From: Bin87 sp965204395
Lineage (GTDB): Bacteria; Chloroflexota; Dehalococcoidia; Lucifugimonadales; UBA3495
DNA length: 64,000 nt
Assembly: GCA_965204395.1 (NCBI GenBank)
Contig: OZ241987.1
Span: 3,596,001-3,660,000 of the forward strand
Direction: 5' to 3'
Numbering within the stretch: position 1 is the first letter of the stretch; the number at the start of each line of letters is the position of its first letter. Position numbers and translations under genes: made by a program. The notes beneath the pieces were generated by a model. The model was not told the origin of the DNA. It ran no database searches and was given only the letters and a program-made list of their open reading frames with translations. Positions 43,753 to 52,459 of this stretch are shown one piece after another.

Positions 43753-44469
43753 ATGTCGAGTCAATGGAACGAGGATTTCAACAGAGCGATGGTCGTTGTG
43801 GCCCACGCTGACGATGCCGAGTGGGGCTGCGCGGGTACCGTGGCGCGCCTTTGCGCCGAGGGCTGGGACGTGGCATACGTCATTTGCACCGATGGCAGCA
43901 AGGGCAGCGACGATCCGGACATGACTGTTGAGAGGCTGGTGAAGATGCGGGAGCAGGAACAGCGGGATGCCGCCGACGTCCTGGGTTTGTCTCAGGTGTT
44001 TTTCCTGGGTTATCCCGACGCATACCTGGAGTCGACCTTGCAATTGCGTAAGGACATATCGCGCGCCATTCGCATCCATCGCCCCGACGTTCTGATCTGC
44101 ATGAATCCGGTGCGGAATCTGGACGGCGCGGGATATATCGACCATCCTGACCACTTTGCATCCGGCGACGCGGCCATGGGCGCAGTGTATCCGGCGGCAC
44201 GCGACCGCCTTACATTCCCCGAGCTATTCAACGATGAGGGGTTGGAGCCGCACAAGGTGCGCCAGGTTTGGATAATGGGGCGCACGGAGCCGGACCACGT
44301 CGTGGACGTCACCGACCACATCGAAACCGCGGTGGCCGCGTTGAGGGCGCACCGTAGCCAGGTGGATTACGAATCCGCCGACCGCTACCTCAAAGAATGG
44401 CGACGACGGGATGGGAAGCGCATCGGGGTCGAATATGCCGAGGTGTTCAAACGGTTCACCCTGGGTTAA
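43753..44469 (+). CDS. PIG-L family N-deacetylase
   Basis: A 238-residue zinc-dependent deacetylase of the LmbE/PIG-L family. AMVVVAHADDAEWGCAGTVARL holds the AHxDDxE zinc motif near residues 16-22. The second ligand lies in GYIDHPDHFASGDAA (HPDH near 137). Family members remove acetyl groups from GlcNAc-linked lipids, mycothiol precursors or antibiotics; many are general. ATG follows GAGGAAAGGATTCTGTAG. It may be cotranscribed with the MFS transporter 23 bp upstream. Confidence 0.85.
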   Translation: MSSQWNEDFNRAMVVVAHADDAEWGCAGTVARLCAEGWDVAYVICTDGSKGSDDPDMTVERLVKMREQEQRDAADVLGLSQVFFLGYPDAYLESTLQLRKDISRAIRIHRPDVLICMNPVRNLDGAGYIDHPDHFASGDAAMGAVYPAARDRLTFPELFNDEGLEPHKVRQVWIMGRTEPDHVVDVTDHIETAVAALRAHRSQVDYESADRYLKEWRRRDGKRIGVEYAEVFKRFTLG

Positions 44470-44601
44470 AGGTCCCGGATACGGCCAGGTTCCGCACACT
44501 AGCCCACGCGCCCCAAAAGTGGTATCGTTCCGATACGTAGGTCGGCTTGCCCGGTTGGCATAGAGCCGGCTGTTATCTTACCGTCTAGCAAGGAGGGACA
44601 A

Positions 44602-45027
44602 ATGCCTCAGATTAAGCATATCGCCATCGCCACCAATGACGCCGAAAAGACTGCCAAGTTCTATGCTGAAGTGTTCGGTCTGCGGGAAGTTGCCAAGCTG
44701 GAGAGCGCCAACGCCAACGGCTACATGCTCAGCGACGGCAACGTCAACATGGCCATTCTGGACTTCCAGAACGACACCGTGGCCGGTGAGCGCGGCAAGG
44801 ACTGGGAAGGCATCCACCACATCGGGTTTGAAGTGGAAAACCTGGAAGACATCGAACGTCGTCTGTCCGAGGCCAATTCCAAGCCGATGGACGAAGTCAA
44901 CCATGCCCTCCATGCTGGGATGAGTGGTCCGCGCACCCAGAACGTTGAGACCAAATACGAAGGTCCCAACGGAGAAATGATAGACGTATCCGAGACCGGA
45001 TGGATCGGTACCCGCGGCCTCGACTAA
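44602..45027 (+). CDS. VOC (glyoxalase) superfamily protein
   Basis: A 141-residue VOC protein. IKHIAIATNDAEKTAKFYAEVFGLREVAKL starts module one, with His5 as a likely metal ligand. GIHHIGFEVENLEDIERRLSEANSKPMDEV starts module two. The C-terminal YEGPNGEMIDVSETGW supplies the Glu. The length and motifs fit a single-domain lyase or dioxygenase-like member. ATG follows AAGGAGGGACAA. It has its own transcription unit. It is the third VOC protein in the window. Confidence 0.78.
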   Translation: MPQIKHIAIATNDAEKTAKFYAEVFGLREVAKLESANANGYMLSDGNVNMAILDFQNDTVAGERGKDWEGIHHIGFEVENLEDIERRLSEANSKPMDEVNHALHAGMSGPRTQNVETKYEGPNGEMIDVSETGWIGTRGLD

Positions 45028-45104
45028 GCGCCGGGTTTCCGACCTAACTCATACGAATTGAGACTGACCAGGGCGATGCCGTGCGCATCGCCCAAGGAGC
45101 AGCC

Positions 45105-45581
45105 GTGAATACTCAACCCAGGCAACTCACTTGTTACATCAAAAGAACTCGCTCCAACCCCGATATGTGGGAAGCATTCTGTGTCGAACTCGACATACCG
45201 GCCGTCGGAGACAGCTACGAAGAAGTAGCGGCGATGATGTACCAGGCGGTGGATAACTACATCGACTACGTTTACCAGAATCAACCCGATGACGAGCAGC
45301 GCCTGCTGTATCGCCCGATGCCCAAGGCCGATGTGTGGAAGCTCCAGTTTGAAGAGCGTTTTTTGCAGCGCCTGCCCTTTTCAAATCGACAGGTCAGGAA
45401 GATATTCCTGAGCGCAGAGAAGGGAATTCCCATACAGTTGGATCCGCATTACACCGAGCTTTGTCTCACCTGCAAAAAATATCGCAGCATCAGTGAGTTC
45501 GAAGTGTTCCACGAACCGAATTCGGCGTACGTCTGGTACGACAAGACCTGCAACATCTGCAAACAGGCCGGGGTGCAATAA
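45105..45581 (+). CDS. HicB-like/CxxC protein, first of a tandem pair
   Basis: A 158-residue protein whose first 60 residues resemble the HicB antitoxin fold: LTCYIKRTRSNPDMWEAFCVELDIPAVGDSYEEVAAMMYQAVDNYIDYV. The C-terminal part has Cys120-x2-Cys123 and Cys149-x2-Cys152, a likely zinc site, in place of HicB's DNA-binding helix. No HicA-like toxin gene is next to it. GTG 45105 is chosen for AAGGAG upstream, which makes the protein exactly as long as its neighbour. The paralogue at 45639 is about 58% identical without gaps by my count. Confidence 0.75.
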   Translation: MNTQPRQLTCYIKRTRSNPDMWEAFCVELDIPAVGDSYEEVAAMMYQAVDNYIDYVYQNQPDDEQRLLYRPMPKADVWKLQFEERFLQRLPFSNRQVRKIFLSAEKGIPIQLDPHYTELCLTCKKYRSISEFEVFHEPNSAYVWYDKTCNICKQAGVQ

Positions 45582-45638
45582 TCCCGTAGTAAGCGGCAAT
45601 AACGCTAACGGCTCTCCGCGTACGTACGGGAGGGTTCC

Positions 45639-46115
45639 ATGAATGTCAAACCGCGGCAATTGACCTGCTATATCAAGAAGACCCAATCGGACCCGGAAAC
45701 CTGGGAAGGATTCTGCGTCGACATCGACGTTCCCGCCATCGGAGATTCCTACGAAGATGTCGTTTCCTCCCTTTACGAAGCGGTGGACAACTACATCAAG
45801 TATGTGTACGAACGGCAGCCCGACGACGAGCAGCTCCTGCTCTACCGGCCTATGGCCGGCAGCGACGCCTTCAAGCTGATGGTGCAGGAACGCATCCTGC
45901 AACACCTGCCGTTTTCCAAGCTCCAGATTCGCAAGGTGTTCATCAACGCGGAGAGGGGCCTGCCGCCCCAGCTCGACCCTGACCACACTCAACTGTGCTT
46001 CGTCTGCCGCAAATACCGGGATGTGGGCCTGTTCGATCTCTACCAGTCGTCAAACACCTCTTACGCCTGGTACGACACGGCATGCCACGTGTGCAAACAG
46101 TCCGGTAGGGTGTAG
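45639..46115 (+). CDS. HicB-like/CxxC protein, second of a tandem pair
   Basis: A 158-residue paralogue of the upstream gene, aligning end to end without gaps. It keeps LTCYIKKTQSDPETWEGFCVDIDVPAIGDSYEDVVSSLYEAVDNYIKYV, the block QPDDEQLLLYRPM and all four cysteines at 120, 123, 149 and 152. The DNA-binding domain of classical HicB is absent. The 57-bp gap and separate ribosome sites (AAGGAG; GGGAGGG) suggest cotranscription. The function is unknown; a nucleic-acid-binding or regulatory role is an inference from the HicB-like half. Confidence 0.75.
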   Translation: MNVKPRQLTCYIKKTQSDPETWEGFCVDIDVPAIGDSYEDVVSSLYEAVDNYIKYVYERQPDDEQLLLYRPMAGSDAFKLMVQERILQHLPFSKLQIRKVFINAERGLPPQLDPDHTQLCFVCRKYRDVGLFDLYQSSNTSYAWYDTACHVCKQSGRV

Positions 46116-46230
46116 CGTTCGGACATATCGTTGTATCAAACGCGCCGATTGAGCAACAGCAGCAGTCCCTGAACGAAGAACGGGCGGGTTGATAGTACCC
46201 GCCCGTCATGTTTCCCGGTGTCGAGTGACA

Positions 46231-46650
46231 TTACGCCGGCCGGAACACCAAGCCCGGATCGTCGGGATCAACCTCGCTAAGATCCAACTGCAAGTCCATG
46301 CCGGTACGGATACTCTGGGGATTGCTTGCGTCAACCCCGGCTATCCTGGCCGATATGCGAGGGCCTTCCTCCAGCGTGACGATTCCGGTGCAATAGGGGT
46401 TGTTCCGTCCGAACCCCTTGGCCTCCAACGATGCCGGAGCCACCGAAATGCAGGTGAACGTGCTCAACGTGGCGCGGCCGCTCAACTCATGCCATTCCAT
46501 GTCATTGCTGTGGCTCACCGGATCGATGGGTCGGGCTTCGGCGTAGACGTTGCCGTTTTCCCGGCACCGCACGCCCATGAACTTACCCTCTTTCAGGAAC
46601 TCGTAGAACGATGCCGCATTGAACGGGCGGGCCGACGCGTCGGTACTCAC
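46231..46650 (-). CDS. DUF35 OB-fold protein, partner of the adjacent thiolase
   Basis: A 139-residue DUF35/ChsH2-like OB-fold protein. ARPFNAASFYEFLKEGKFMGVRCRENGNVYAEARPID is the N-terminal ribbon region. GRATLSTFTCISVAPASLEAKGFGRNNPYCTGIVTLEEGPRISARIAGVD is the OB domain. Only one Cys remains in the ribbon (VRCREN), where relatives have two CxxC pairs. GTG 46650 follows TTAGGAGGTCGCACT, in which the stop of the thiolase gene is embedded. Such proteins bind thiolases and channel acyl-CoA. Confidence 0.78.
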   Translation of the reverse strand: MSTDASARPFNAASFYEFLKEGKFMGVRCRENGNVYAEARPIDPVSHSNDMEWHELSGRATLSTFTCISVAPASLEAKGFGRNNPYCTGIVTLEEGPRISARIAGVDASNPQSIRTGMDLQLDLSEVDPDDPGLVFRPA

Positions 46651-46661
46651 AGTGCGACCTC

Positions 46662-47936
46662 CTAAGCCCGTTGCAAAACGTTGACCACGCAGGTGCCGCC
46701 GGTCCCGCCGACGTTATGGGTCAAACCGAATTCAAGGTTGGGATTGTCCAATTGGCGGTCCCCAGCCTCGCCGCGCAGCTGCTTGTAAACCTCGATGACC
46801 TGCGCCACGCCACTGGCGCCCACCGGATGCCCTTTGGCCTTGAGGCCGCCACTGGTGTTGATCGGTCGGTCTCCGGTCCTGGCCGTTCGGCCTTCGTCCA
46901 CCGCGTGCGGACCCTCGCCGGGCGCGAAGAACCCCAGGTCCTCGCTGGCGACAATCTCCGCGATGGTGAAGCAGTCGTGGACTTCGGCCAGACCGATCTG
47001 CTCGGGCCCCACGCCAGCCATCTCGTAGGCCTGCGCGGAGGCCACCTTGGCAGCTGAGAGGGAGGTCAACTCGTCGGCGTCGTGCAGCGGACGCCCCGTT
47101 GCCTGGCCGATGCCGGCGATGCGGATCGGTTTGTCCGTGAATTGTTCGGCGATTTCGCTGGCCACCAGCAATACGCAGGATGCTCCATCGGTGATTGGCG
47201 CGCAGTCATACAGGCGCAACGGCCAGGCGATCCAGGGATTGGCCCGCGCATCGTTCAGGAAGTCCAGCTCGTCCGCCCAATCCGGCACCGGTTCTCCACG
47301 TTGTTCCGAGCGCGCCTTTCGACGATCCATCATGTCTTTGATGGTGACCTGGAACTGGGCCTTGGGGTTCAGCTTGCCGTTTTCGTGGTTTTTGATGCCA
47401 ACCTTGAGCAGGTGGTCCAGGTTGGTCTCATAACGGTCCATGTGGGCCTTGGCGATGGCGCCGAAAATCCCCGGGAAGGTCAGGCCAGCGGGAACCTCAT
47501 ACAGTCCGTCGGCCGCCGAGGCCAGCACATCGGTGACGCCCTCGGTGGGAAGGGACGTCATCTTCTCCACGCCGCCCACCAGGACGACGTCATACATCCC
47601 GCTGGCGATTGCCATAACGCCCTCGCGCAACGCTGAACCGCTGCTGGCGCACGCGTTTTCGATTCGCGTGATGGGCGTCGGCGTCATGCCGAGCCAGTCG
47701 GCCATGATGGGCGCGGTGTGCCCCTGGTGCTCGAACAGGTCCGCCGAGTAGTTGCCCAGGTAGCCGGCCTCGATATCCGACGCCGTTATGCCGGTGTCAA
47801 TGTTTACCTGCAGGTCCTGGAACGCCTCCACGAACAGGTCGCGGCTCGACTTATCAGCGTACGCGCCAAACTGGGACAGGCCTGCGCCAACGATGGATAC
47901 CTGCCGGGCCAGCCGGCGGGGACGGGTAGTAGCCAT
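46662..47936 (-). CDS. Thiolase-family acetyl-CoA acetyltransferase (SCP-x-like)
   Basis: A 424-residue thiolase. RIENACASSGSALREGVMAIASG has the nucleophilic Cys near residue 90. EVHDCFTIAEIV, KAKGHPVGASGVAQVIEVY and the end GGTGGTCVVNVLQRA fit the other catalytic motifs of the SCP-x/lipid-transfer type. Start ATG follows GAGGAGCTAACCAAAC. The DUF35 gene lies 11 bp downstream on the same strand and its ribosome site overlaps the thiolase stop. The pair should act on a beta-ketoacyl-CoA; the Cys rules out the aldolase-type homologues that lack it. Confidence 0.85.
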   Translation of the reverse strand: MATTRPRRLARQVSIVGAGLSQFGAYADKSSRDLFVEAFQDLQVNIDTGITASDIEAGYLGNYSADLFEHQGHTAPIMADWLGMTPTPITRIENACASSGSALREGVMAIASGMYDVVLVGGVEKMTSLPTEGVTDVLASAADGLYEVPAGLTFPGIFGAIAKAHMDRYETNLDHLLKVGIKNHENGKLNPKAQFQVTIKDMMDRRKARSEQRGEPVPDWADELDFLNDARANPWIAWPLRLYDCAPITDGASCVLLVASEIAEQFTDKPIRIAGIGQATGRPLHDADELTSLSAAKVASAQAYEMAGVGPEQIGLAEVHDCFTIAEIVASEDLGFFAPGEGPHAVDEGRTARTGDRPINTSGGLKAKGHPVGASGVAQVIEVYKQLRGEAGDRQLDNPNLEFGLTHNVGGTGGTCVVNVLQRA

Positions 47937-48075
47937 GTTTGGTTAGCTCCTCATATGCAAATGCGATGCGCCATCCTACACCAAAATTCACCGGCAGTGC
48001 CAGACTCGGGCCGCGATTGCATCTGCCCCGCAGGGGGCGGCAGCGCGGGAACGACTGGCTCAGGCCGCACGTGAA

Positions 48076-48915
48076 TTAGAACCATGACCGTCCCTGCTCC
48101 AGATAAACGCTGCTGAACTCAGCGTCGGATTTCCTCAAGTATTGGTAGCCCTCCACCACACCGATCCCTAGCGACGCGGCGATGAGAAAAAACCCGATCA
48201 GCATCGCGAGCACGTAGAACAGAAACAAAATGGCGATGGCAAAGGTAACGTACAACGCGACGCTCAGAGTGTGGAATATCAGGGCAGCGGCCGTCCCGCT
48301 CGCCTGGTTTCCACTGCCGGTACTTGCTTGCCCCTGGCCAGATGGTTGATTCCCTATACCGGCAGCGCGGTGCCCAAGATTTCGGGGTATTCGGAATATT
48401 ACGAAAGGCCAGCGCAACACGCGCAGCGGCCTCAAGATGTCCCGCGCGGCATGGCGCAAATAGAACCTGCGAACCGCGAAATACAGGCCAAAAGCAGCAA
48501 CCCATCCCAGCACGCAGATCAGCAACGCTTCGGCGGGCGAGTGTTCCAGAACAACGTTCGGCACCACCCACAGGAATATTCCGCTCGCCGTGAGCGCAAG
48601 GTGCGCCGCGCCTGGTCCCGGTTTGCCCATGTAGATTTTGTGCGCACCCAGATATCCAGCAAACACGGCCAGGACAGCGGCGATTGAGCGACTGCGTTGG
48701 CCGGGCGCCGCCGACAGCCGCGACCAAACCGTGCCCGCCGGCAACCGAATGTTGGCGGCAGCGTCGCCCACTGGCTGGAAATCGACGGCCATCCCGGGCA
48801 TCGGCAATCCGTGGGCCTCCCATTGGCTTTCAGAGAATGAGTAATCCGCTCCGTCCTCGCCTGTAATGACGCCTTGCTGGGTTTGATGCGAATATTCCCG
48901 TATTCTCCCTTCCAT
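48076..48915 (-). CDS. TM2-domain membrane protein with N-terminal OB-like domain
   Basis: A 279-residue protein. Residues 5-58 (IREYSHQTQQGVITGEDGADYSFSESQWEAHGLPMPGMAVDFQPVG) resemble a cold-shock-like OB fold. A TM2 domain follows: SRSIAAVLAVFAGYLGAHKIYMGKPGPGAAHLALTASGIFLWVV. The second half has a Gly/Ser/Gln-rich linker (QPSGQGQASTGSGNQASG) and two more hydrophobic segments. ATG 48915 is chosen for GAGGAGAACCAACCG; the frame extends to 49053. The function is unknown; TM2 proteins are found in many bacteria without a settled role. Confidence 0.7.
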   Translation of the reverse strand: MEGRIREYSHQTQQGVITGEDGADYSFSESQWEAHGLPMPGMAVDFQPVGDAAANIRLPAGTVWSRLSAAPGQRSRSIAAVLAVFAGYLGAHKIYMGKPGPGAAHLALTASGIFLWVVPNVVLEHSPAEALLICVLGWVAAFGLYFAVRRFYLRHAARDILRPLRVLRWPFVIFRIPRNLGHRAAGIGNQPSGQGQASTGSGNQASGTAAALIFHTLSVALYVTFAIAILFLFYVLAMLIGFFLIAASLGIGVVEGYQYLRKSDAEFSSVYLEQGRSWF

Positions 48916-49086
48916 CGGTTGGTTCTCCTCGCTGCTCGAATCTAACCGTACACCGAAGTTTCCGCATTTTCGAGAGCATGATTTGGAGATCGATGGTGGC
49001 AACACCAAAAAACGCCGCCCTACGGGAAAGCATAAGGCGACGCCAGCGGTCAAAGGGCAGTATTCGTCGTATCGACGGACTCTGCA

Positions 49087-50439
49087 TTACAACGGCGGTT
49101 TTAGATCGACGCCCATCACCTCCTCGCACCACTTCGCTGCCGACAACAACCTCGATTCTGCGAAGGGTGACGATACCAACTGGATCCCCAAGGGCAATCC
49201 GGATTCAGCCAAACCTGATGGCAGCGAAATCGCGGGCAAACCGCACGAGGTCCAAGGTCCCTGGAATGCGGGGTCTCCGGTGTTGGTTCGGTCCGCCTGG
49301 GCGGGAGCGGGAGTGGCCGGCGTGAGCATGACGTCGCAACGCGATGACAGTTGCTGCATGTCGTCGATGAACCCGCGCCTCCTCTCCAGGGCCCGCGAGT
49401 ACGAAATCGCGTCAGTAGCCAACCCGTCCGCGAGCATGGCTCGCAACTTCGGTTGATAGTCCTCGGCTTGAGTCCGGTACATTGGCTCGTGGAACGCGGC
49501 GGCCTCCACCCCCATGATCAATAGTTGGTCTTCGAACGCGGTGTCGATGCTGCTGGGCATGGGCAGTTCTTCAACCACTGCACCCGCCTCCGCGAAGAGC
49601 CTCGCCACGTTGTCCAAATGGTGCCGCGTTTCCGAGTCGGCCCTTTCGTAGAAATACCTGCGCAACAGTCCGATACGTGGCGGCGACGGGTCTTTGATCG
49701 CCGAAAGGTAATCGCCGACCCGCTCCCGCGAGGACACCGGGTCAGATGCATCAGGGCCGGCGGTCACGTGCAGCAGGAGCGCGGCATCCTCCACCGACCG
49801 GACCAACCAGCCCACCGTGTCCAGGTTCCAACTCACGGGCACGACCCCGTATCGACTTACCCGCCCAAACGTGGGCTTGAATCCAACCACGCCGTTGTAC
49901 GCCGCTGGGCGCAACACGGAACCCACCGTCTGCGAACCCAGCGCGGCGGGACACATGCGGGATGCCACCGCCACGGCTGATCCGCTGCTGCTGCCGCCCG
50001 GCGTGTGGGCGCTGTTCCACGGGTTGAAAGTGGGCGACGGGTCGAGGCAGGCAAATTCGGTGGTAACGGCTTTGCCCAGCATCAACGCGCCGGCGCGTTT
50101 CAGCATGGTCAACGAAGCCGCGTCGTAGTCCGGCACGAAATCCTTGTAAACCTCGCTGCCCGCCTTGGTCGGAATCCCTGCCGTGTAGTAAATGTCTTTC
50201 ACCCCGATGGGTACGCCGTGCAACGGGCCGAGGGGTCGCCGCTCCGCCACCTCTTGGTCGGCCGCGCCTGCATCCGCCAGGACCGCCTCGCGGTCCACGT
50301 GTACCCAGGCTTGTAACCGTTCGTCGAGGGATTCAATCCGGTTCAGGCACGTTTCCGCCATCTGGGTCGCGGTGATTCGTCGGCTAGCGATCGCCCGCGC
50401 CGCTTCCGCTGCCGTGAGTTCGTGTATGTTGGGCATCAT
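49087..50439 (-). CDS. Amidase signature family protein
   Basis: A 450-residue amidase hydrolysing an amide or carbamate. GVPIGVKDIYYTAGIPTKAGSEVY supplies the catalytic Lys near residue 76. AHTPGGSSSGSAVAVASRMCPAALGSQTVGSVLRPAAYNGVVGFKPTFG carries the Ser-cisSer pair near residues 150-175. GSQTVGSVLRPA replaces the common GSDTGGSIRIPA, so the oxyanion site varies. ATG 50439 follows AAGGAGATCCGCG; the frame extends to 50628 without support. It is the first of two amidases in this block, with different substrate-pocket residues. Confidence 0.85.
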   Translation of the reverse strand: MMPNIHELTAAEAARAIASRRITATQMAETCLNRIESLDERLQAWVHVDREAVLADAGAADQEVAERRPLGPLHGVPIGVKDIYYTAGIPTKAGSEVYKDFVPDYDAASLTMLKRAGALMLGKAVTTEFACLDPSPTFNPWNSAHTPGGSSSGSAVAVASRMCPAALGSQTVGSVLRPAAYNGVVGFKPTFGRVSRYGVVPVSWNLDTVGWLVRSVEDAALLLHVTAGPDASDPVSSRERVGDYLSAIKDPSPPRIGLLRRYFYERADSETRHHLDNVARLFAEAGAVVEELPMPSSIDTAFEDQLLIMGVEAAAFHEPMYRTQAEDYQPKLRAMLADGLATDAISYSRALERRRGFIDDMQQLSSRCDVMLTPATPAPAQADRTNTGDPAFQGPWTSCGLPAISLPSGLAESGLPLGIQLVSSPFAESRLLSAAKWCEEVMGVDLKPPL

Positions 50440-50611
50440 CGCGGATCTCCTTATCGTGGGCGGATTCGGGCTCGCCGTTCGGGTCCGTTTCGGATCTGCT
50501 TGGCTTGTGTTGTGGATGGAAGACGGGTCAGGCTGGGCTCTTGCTCTATGGATTGGTCGTCCCCATGCCCGCGAAAGGTCGCCCGCACGTCCCGAAGTCT
50601 GATTTGCGGCG
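50440..50611. other. Gap upstream of the first amidase
   Basis: This 172-bp stretch between the amidase and the small unknown frame holds overlapping minus-strand frames but no recognisable domain. The amidase Shine-Dalgarno lies at its left edge. Confidence 0.3.
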
Positions 50612-50812
50612 TCAACTCTTGTCCCCACGGTGAGAGTGTTGGCATGGTGAGTTTTCGGTGCGGGATTCGGTCAACGGGTCCCCCACCAAAAACGTAGTCG
50701 GCGTTGACACTTCTCCCGATGGCGATCCAGAAAAGCTGCCGACCGTTGAAAATAGCGCGGCTTCCACCGACAGTTGTCCGACTGCTCGCACGTAGTCGAC
50801 AGTCTTTTTCAT
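50612..50812 (-). CDS. Possible 66-residue hypothetical protein
   Basis: A weakly supported frame starting MKKTVDYVRAVGQLSVEAALFSTVGSFSG behind AAGGAAACGATCCG. The first 30 residues look protein-like and amphipathic; the rest is Ser/Thr-rich. It lies 22 bp after the second amidase gene on the same strand. I cannot assign a function, and it may be a degenerate remnant. Confidence 0.3.
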   Translation of the reverse strand: MKKTVDYVRAVGQLSVEAALFSTVGSFSGSPSGEVSTPTTFLVGDPLTESRTENSPCQHSHRGDKS

Positions 50813-50834
50813 CGGATCGTTTCCTTGGATGCGC

Positions 50835-52256
50835 TTACACGCCCGGTGGTCTCTGTTCTCCCCAATCGGTCACTTGTTCGTAGGCGTAGGCCAGGCGGAA
50901 CAGGGTTGTTTCGTCGAAAGCCCTGCCCGCGATCTGTAAACCAATCGGGAGACCGGATGCAGTGAACCCGCAGTTGATGGATAGAGCCGGCAGGTTCGCG
51001 AGATTGAACGGGGCGGTGAACCCGCGACGGCCCTTGAATCCGGCGATCACGTCCTCCTTGGTTCCCAGGCCGGTGGACTCGGGTATGAGCGTCGCCGGGA
51101 CGGACGAAGCCGGCATGATAAGCGCGTCCACGTCGTCCAGCGCCCCCACGATCTGGCGGCGGAGCGCTTCCCGCAAGCGCATCGATTTCTGATACGCCGT
51201 GGCTGGAATCACGCTGCCCATCAGCAAACGAACCTGGTTGTTGTGGTCAAGGTCACGCAACCTGTCTGTGGAGATTATGTCCCAGTTCAACATCGCGGCG
51301 TCGCTGCTGATTATCCCGTAGGAAATCTCGGATGAGTTCACGATCAACGGGATCGAAACGTCTACCACTTCCGCGCCCAATCGTCGTAATTCCTCCGTAG
51401 CCGCGATCACCGCATCCCGCACTTCCGGATCATTGGCGTCGGTGTGCACCCGCTCGGTGATGATGCCCAGTTTCAAACCTCGGATGTTGCCATCCAGGGC
51501 GGCGGCGTAATTCGGCACAGGCACGTCCCAGGACTGCGCGTCGTTGGGGTCGTAGCCGGCGATGGCTTCCAGCGTGTTGGCGCAGTCAACTACGGTGCGG
51601 GAAATCGGGCCCGCGGTGTCCATTGACCAACTGGCCCCGAATACGCCGTGCCTACTCACCAATCCAAGCGTCGGGCGGATGCCCACCAGGCCGCAGAACG
51701 CCGCTGGCCCGCGAATGCTGCCGCCGGTGTCCTCGCCCAGCGAGGTGGCGCACAGGAATGCCGCCGTGGCCGCGCCCGACCCGCTGCTGGAGGTTCCCGG
51801 ATTTCGCCGGGTGTCCCAGGGATTTCGTGGCCGCCCGTAGGGGTGGCGGAAGGCGTCGCCGCTGGCGTATTCGCTCATGTTGAGCTTGCCGAGCAGGACG
51901 GTTCCGGCTTCCTTGAGCCGCGTCATGATAGTGGCGTCATTGTCGGGGATGTTCTCCCCGAGAATGGTTGAGCCGTTAGTTGTTAGGATGCCCGCCGTGT
52001 CGAACTGGTCCTTGACTGCCACGGGCACTCCGTGGAGGGGGCCACGCCTGTTGCCGGCGGCTATCTCGGCGTCCGCTCTCCGCGCGTCTTCGCGCGCCCG
52101 GTCTGGCGTAACGGTGATGTACGAAGCGTAATTCCCGTCCAGCCGTTCGATTCGTTCCAGGTACGCCTCGGTCACTTCCAGGGACGAGACTTCTCCGGCC
52201 GCGATCTTTTCTCCCAACTCCGTGGCCGACAAGTAGCACAGGTTGTTGTCCGCCAT
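50835..52256 (-). CDS. Amidase (GatA/AtzE-like)
   Basis: A 473-residue amidase-signature enzyme. GVPVAVKDQFDTAGILTTNGS supplies the catalytic Lys near residue 77. NPGTSSSGSGAATAAFLCATSLGEDTGGSIRGPAAFCGLVGIRPTLGLVSRHGV has the Ser-cisSer pair and the canonical GEDTGGSIRGPA. It starts at ATG 52256, two bases after the stop of the small GatC/AtzG-like gene, and is translationally coupled to it. Such pairs hydrolyse amides or biurets in catabolism or charge tRNA in the GatCAB complex; GatB is absent here, so a catabolic AtzE-type role is more likely. Confidence 0.85.
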   Translation of the reverse strand: MADNNLCYLSATELGEKIAAGEVSSLEVTEAYLERIERLDGNYASYITVTPDRAREDARRADAEIAAGNRRGPLHGVPVAVKDQFDTAGILTTNGSTILGENIPDNDATIMTRLKEAGTVLLGKLNMSEYASGDAFRHPYGRPRNPWDTRRNPGTSSSGSGAATAAFLCATSLGEDTGGSIRGPAAFCGLVGIRPTLGLVSRHGVFGASWSMDTAGPISRTVVDCANTLEAIAGYDPNDAQSWDVPVPNYAAALDGNIRGLKLGIITERVHTDANDPEVRDAVIAATEELRRLGAEVVDVSIPLIVNSSEISYGIISSDAAMLNWDIISTDRLRDLDHNNQVRLLMGSVIPATAYQKSMRLREALRRQIVGALDDVDALIMPASSVPATLIPESTGLGTKEDVIAGFKGRRGFTAPFNLANLPALSINCGFTASGLPIGLQIAGRAFDETTLFRLAYAYEQVTDWGEQRPPGV

Positions 52257-52258
52257 GA

Positions 52259-52459
52259 TCACCCCTCCTGCTTCCGCGCGGTCGCCGATACGATGATGGG
52301 CAACGGTTGAATCTCAGACACGTCGGGCTCTTCAATGGCCGCCAACGCTTCCAACAGGCCGTTCAACGATTCACGTACCTCGGTGATGAGGTCGTCGGGT
52401 ATATCGATGCTGGACGCCTTGGCCAGCGCCAAAACGTCTGCGTTAGTTAAATCCGGCAT
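52259..52459 (-). CDS. GatC/AtzG-like small amidase subunit
   Basis: A 66-residue protein of the GatC-like group: MPDLTNADVLALAKASSIDIPDDLITEVRESLNGLLEALAAIEEPDVSEIQPLPIIV. That is the helix-helix-extended tail seen in AtzG, which wraps around its amidase partner AtzE. ATG 52459 follows AGGTGCACC. The stop at 52261-52259 is two bases before the amidase start. Its position and size make it a subunit of the adjacent amidase. Classical GatC of tRNA amidation is longer, about 95 residues. Confidence 0.75.
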   Translation of the reverse strand: MPDLTNADVLALAKASSIDIPDDLITEVRESLNGLLEALAAIEEPDVSEIQPLPIIVSATARKQEG

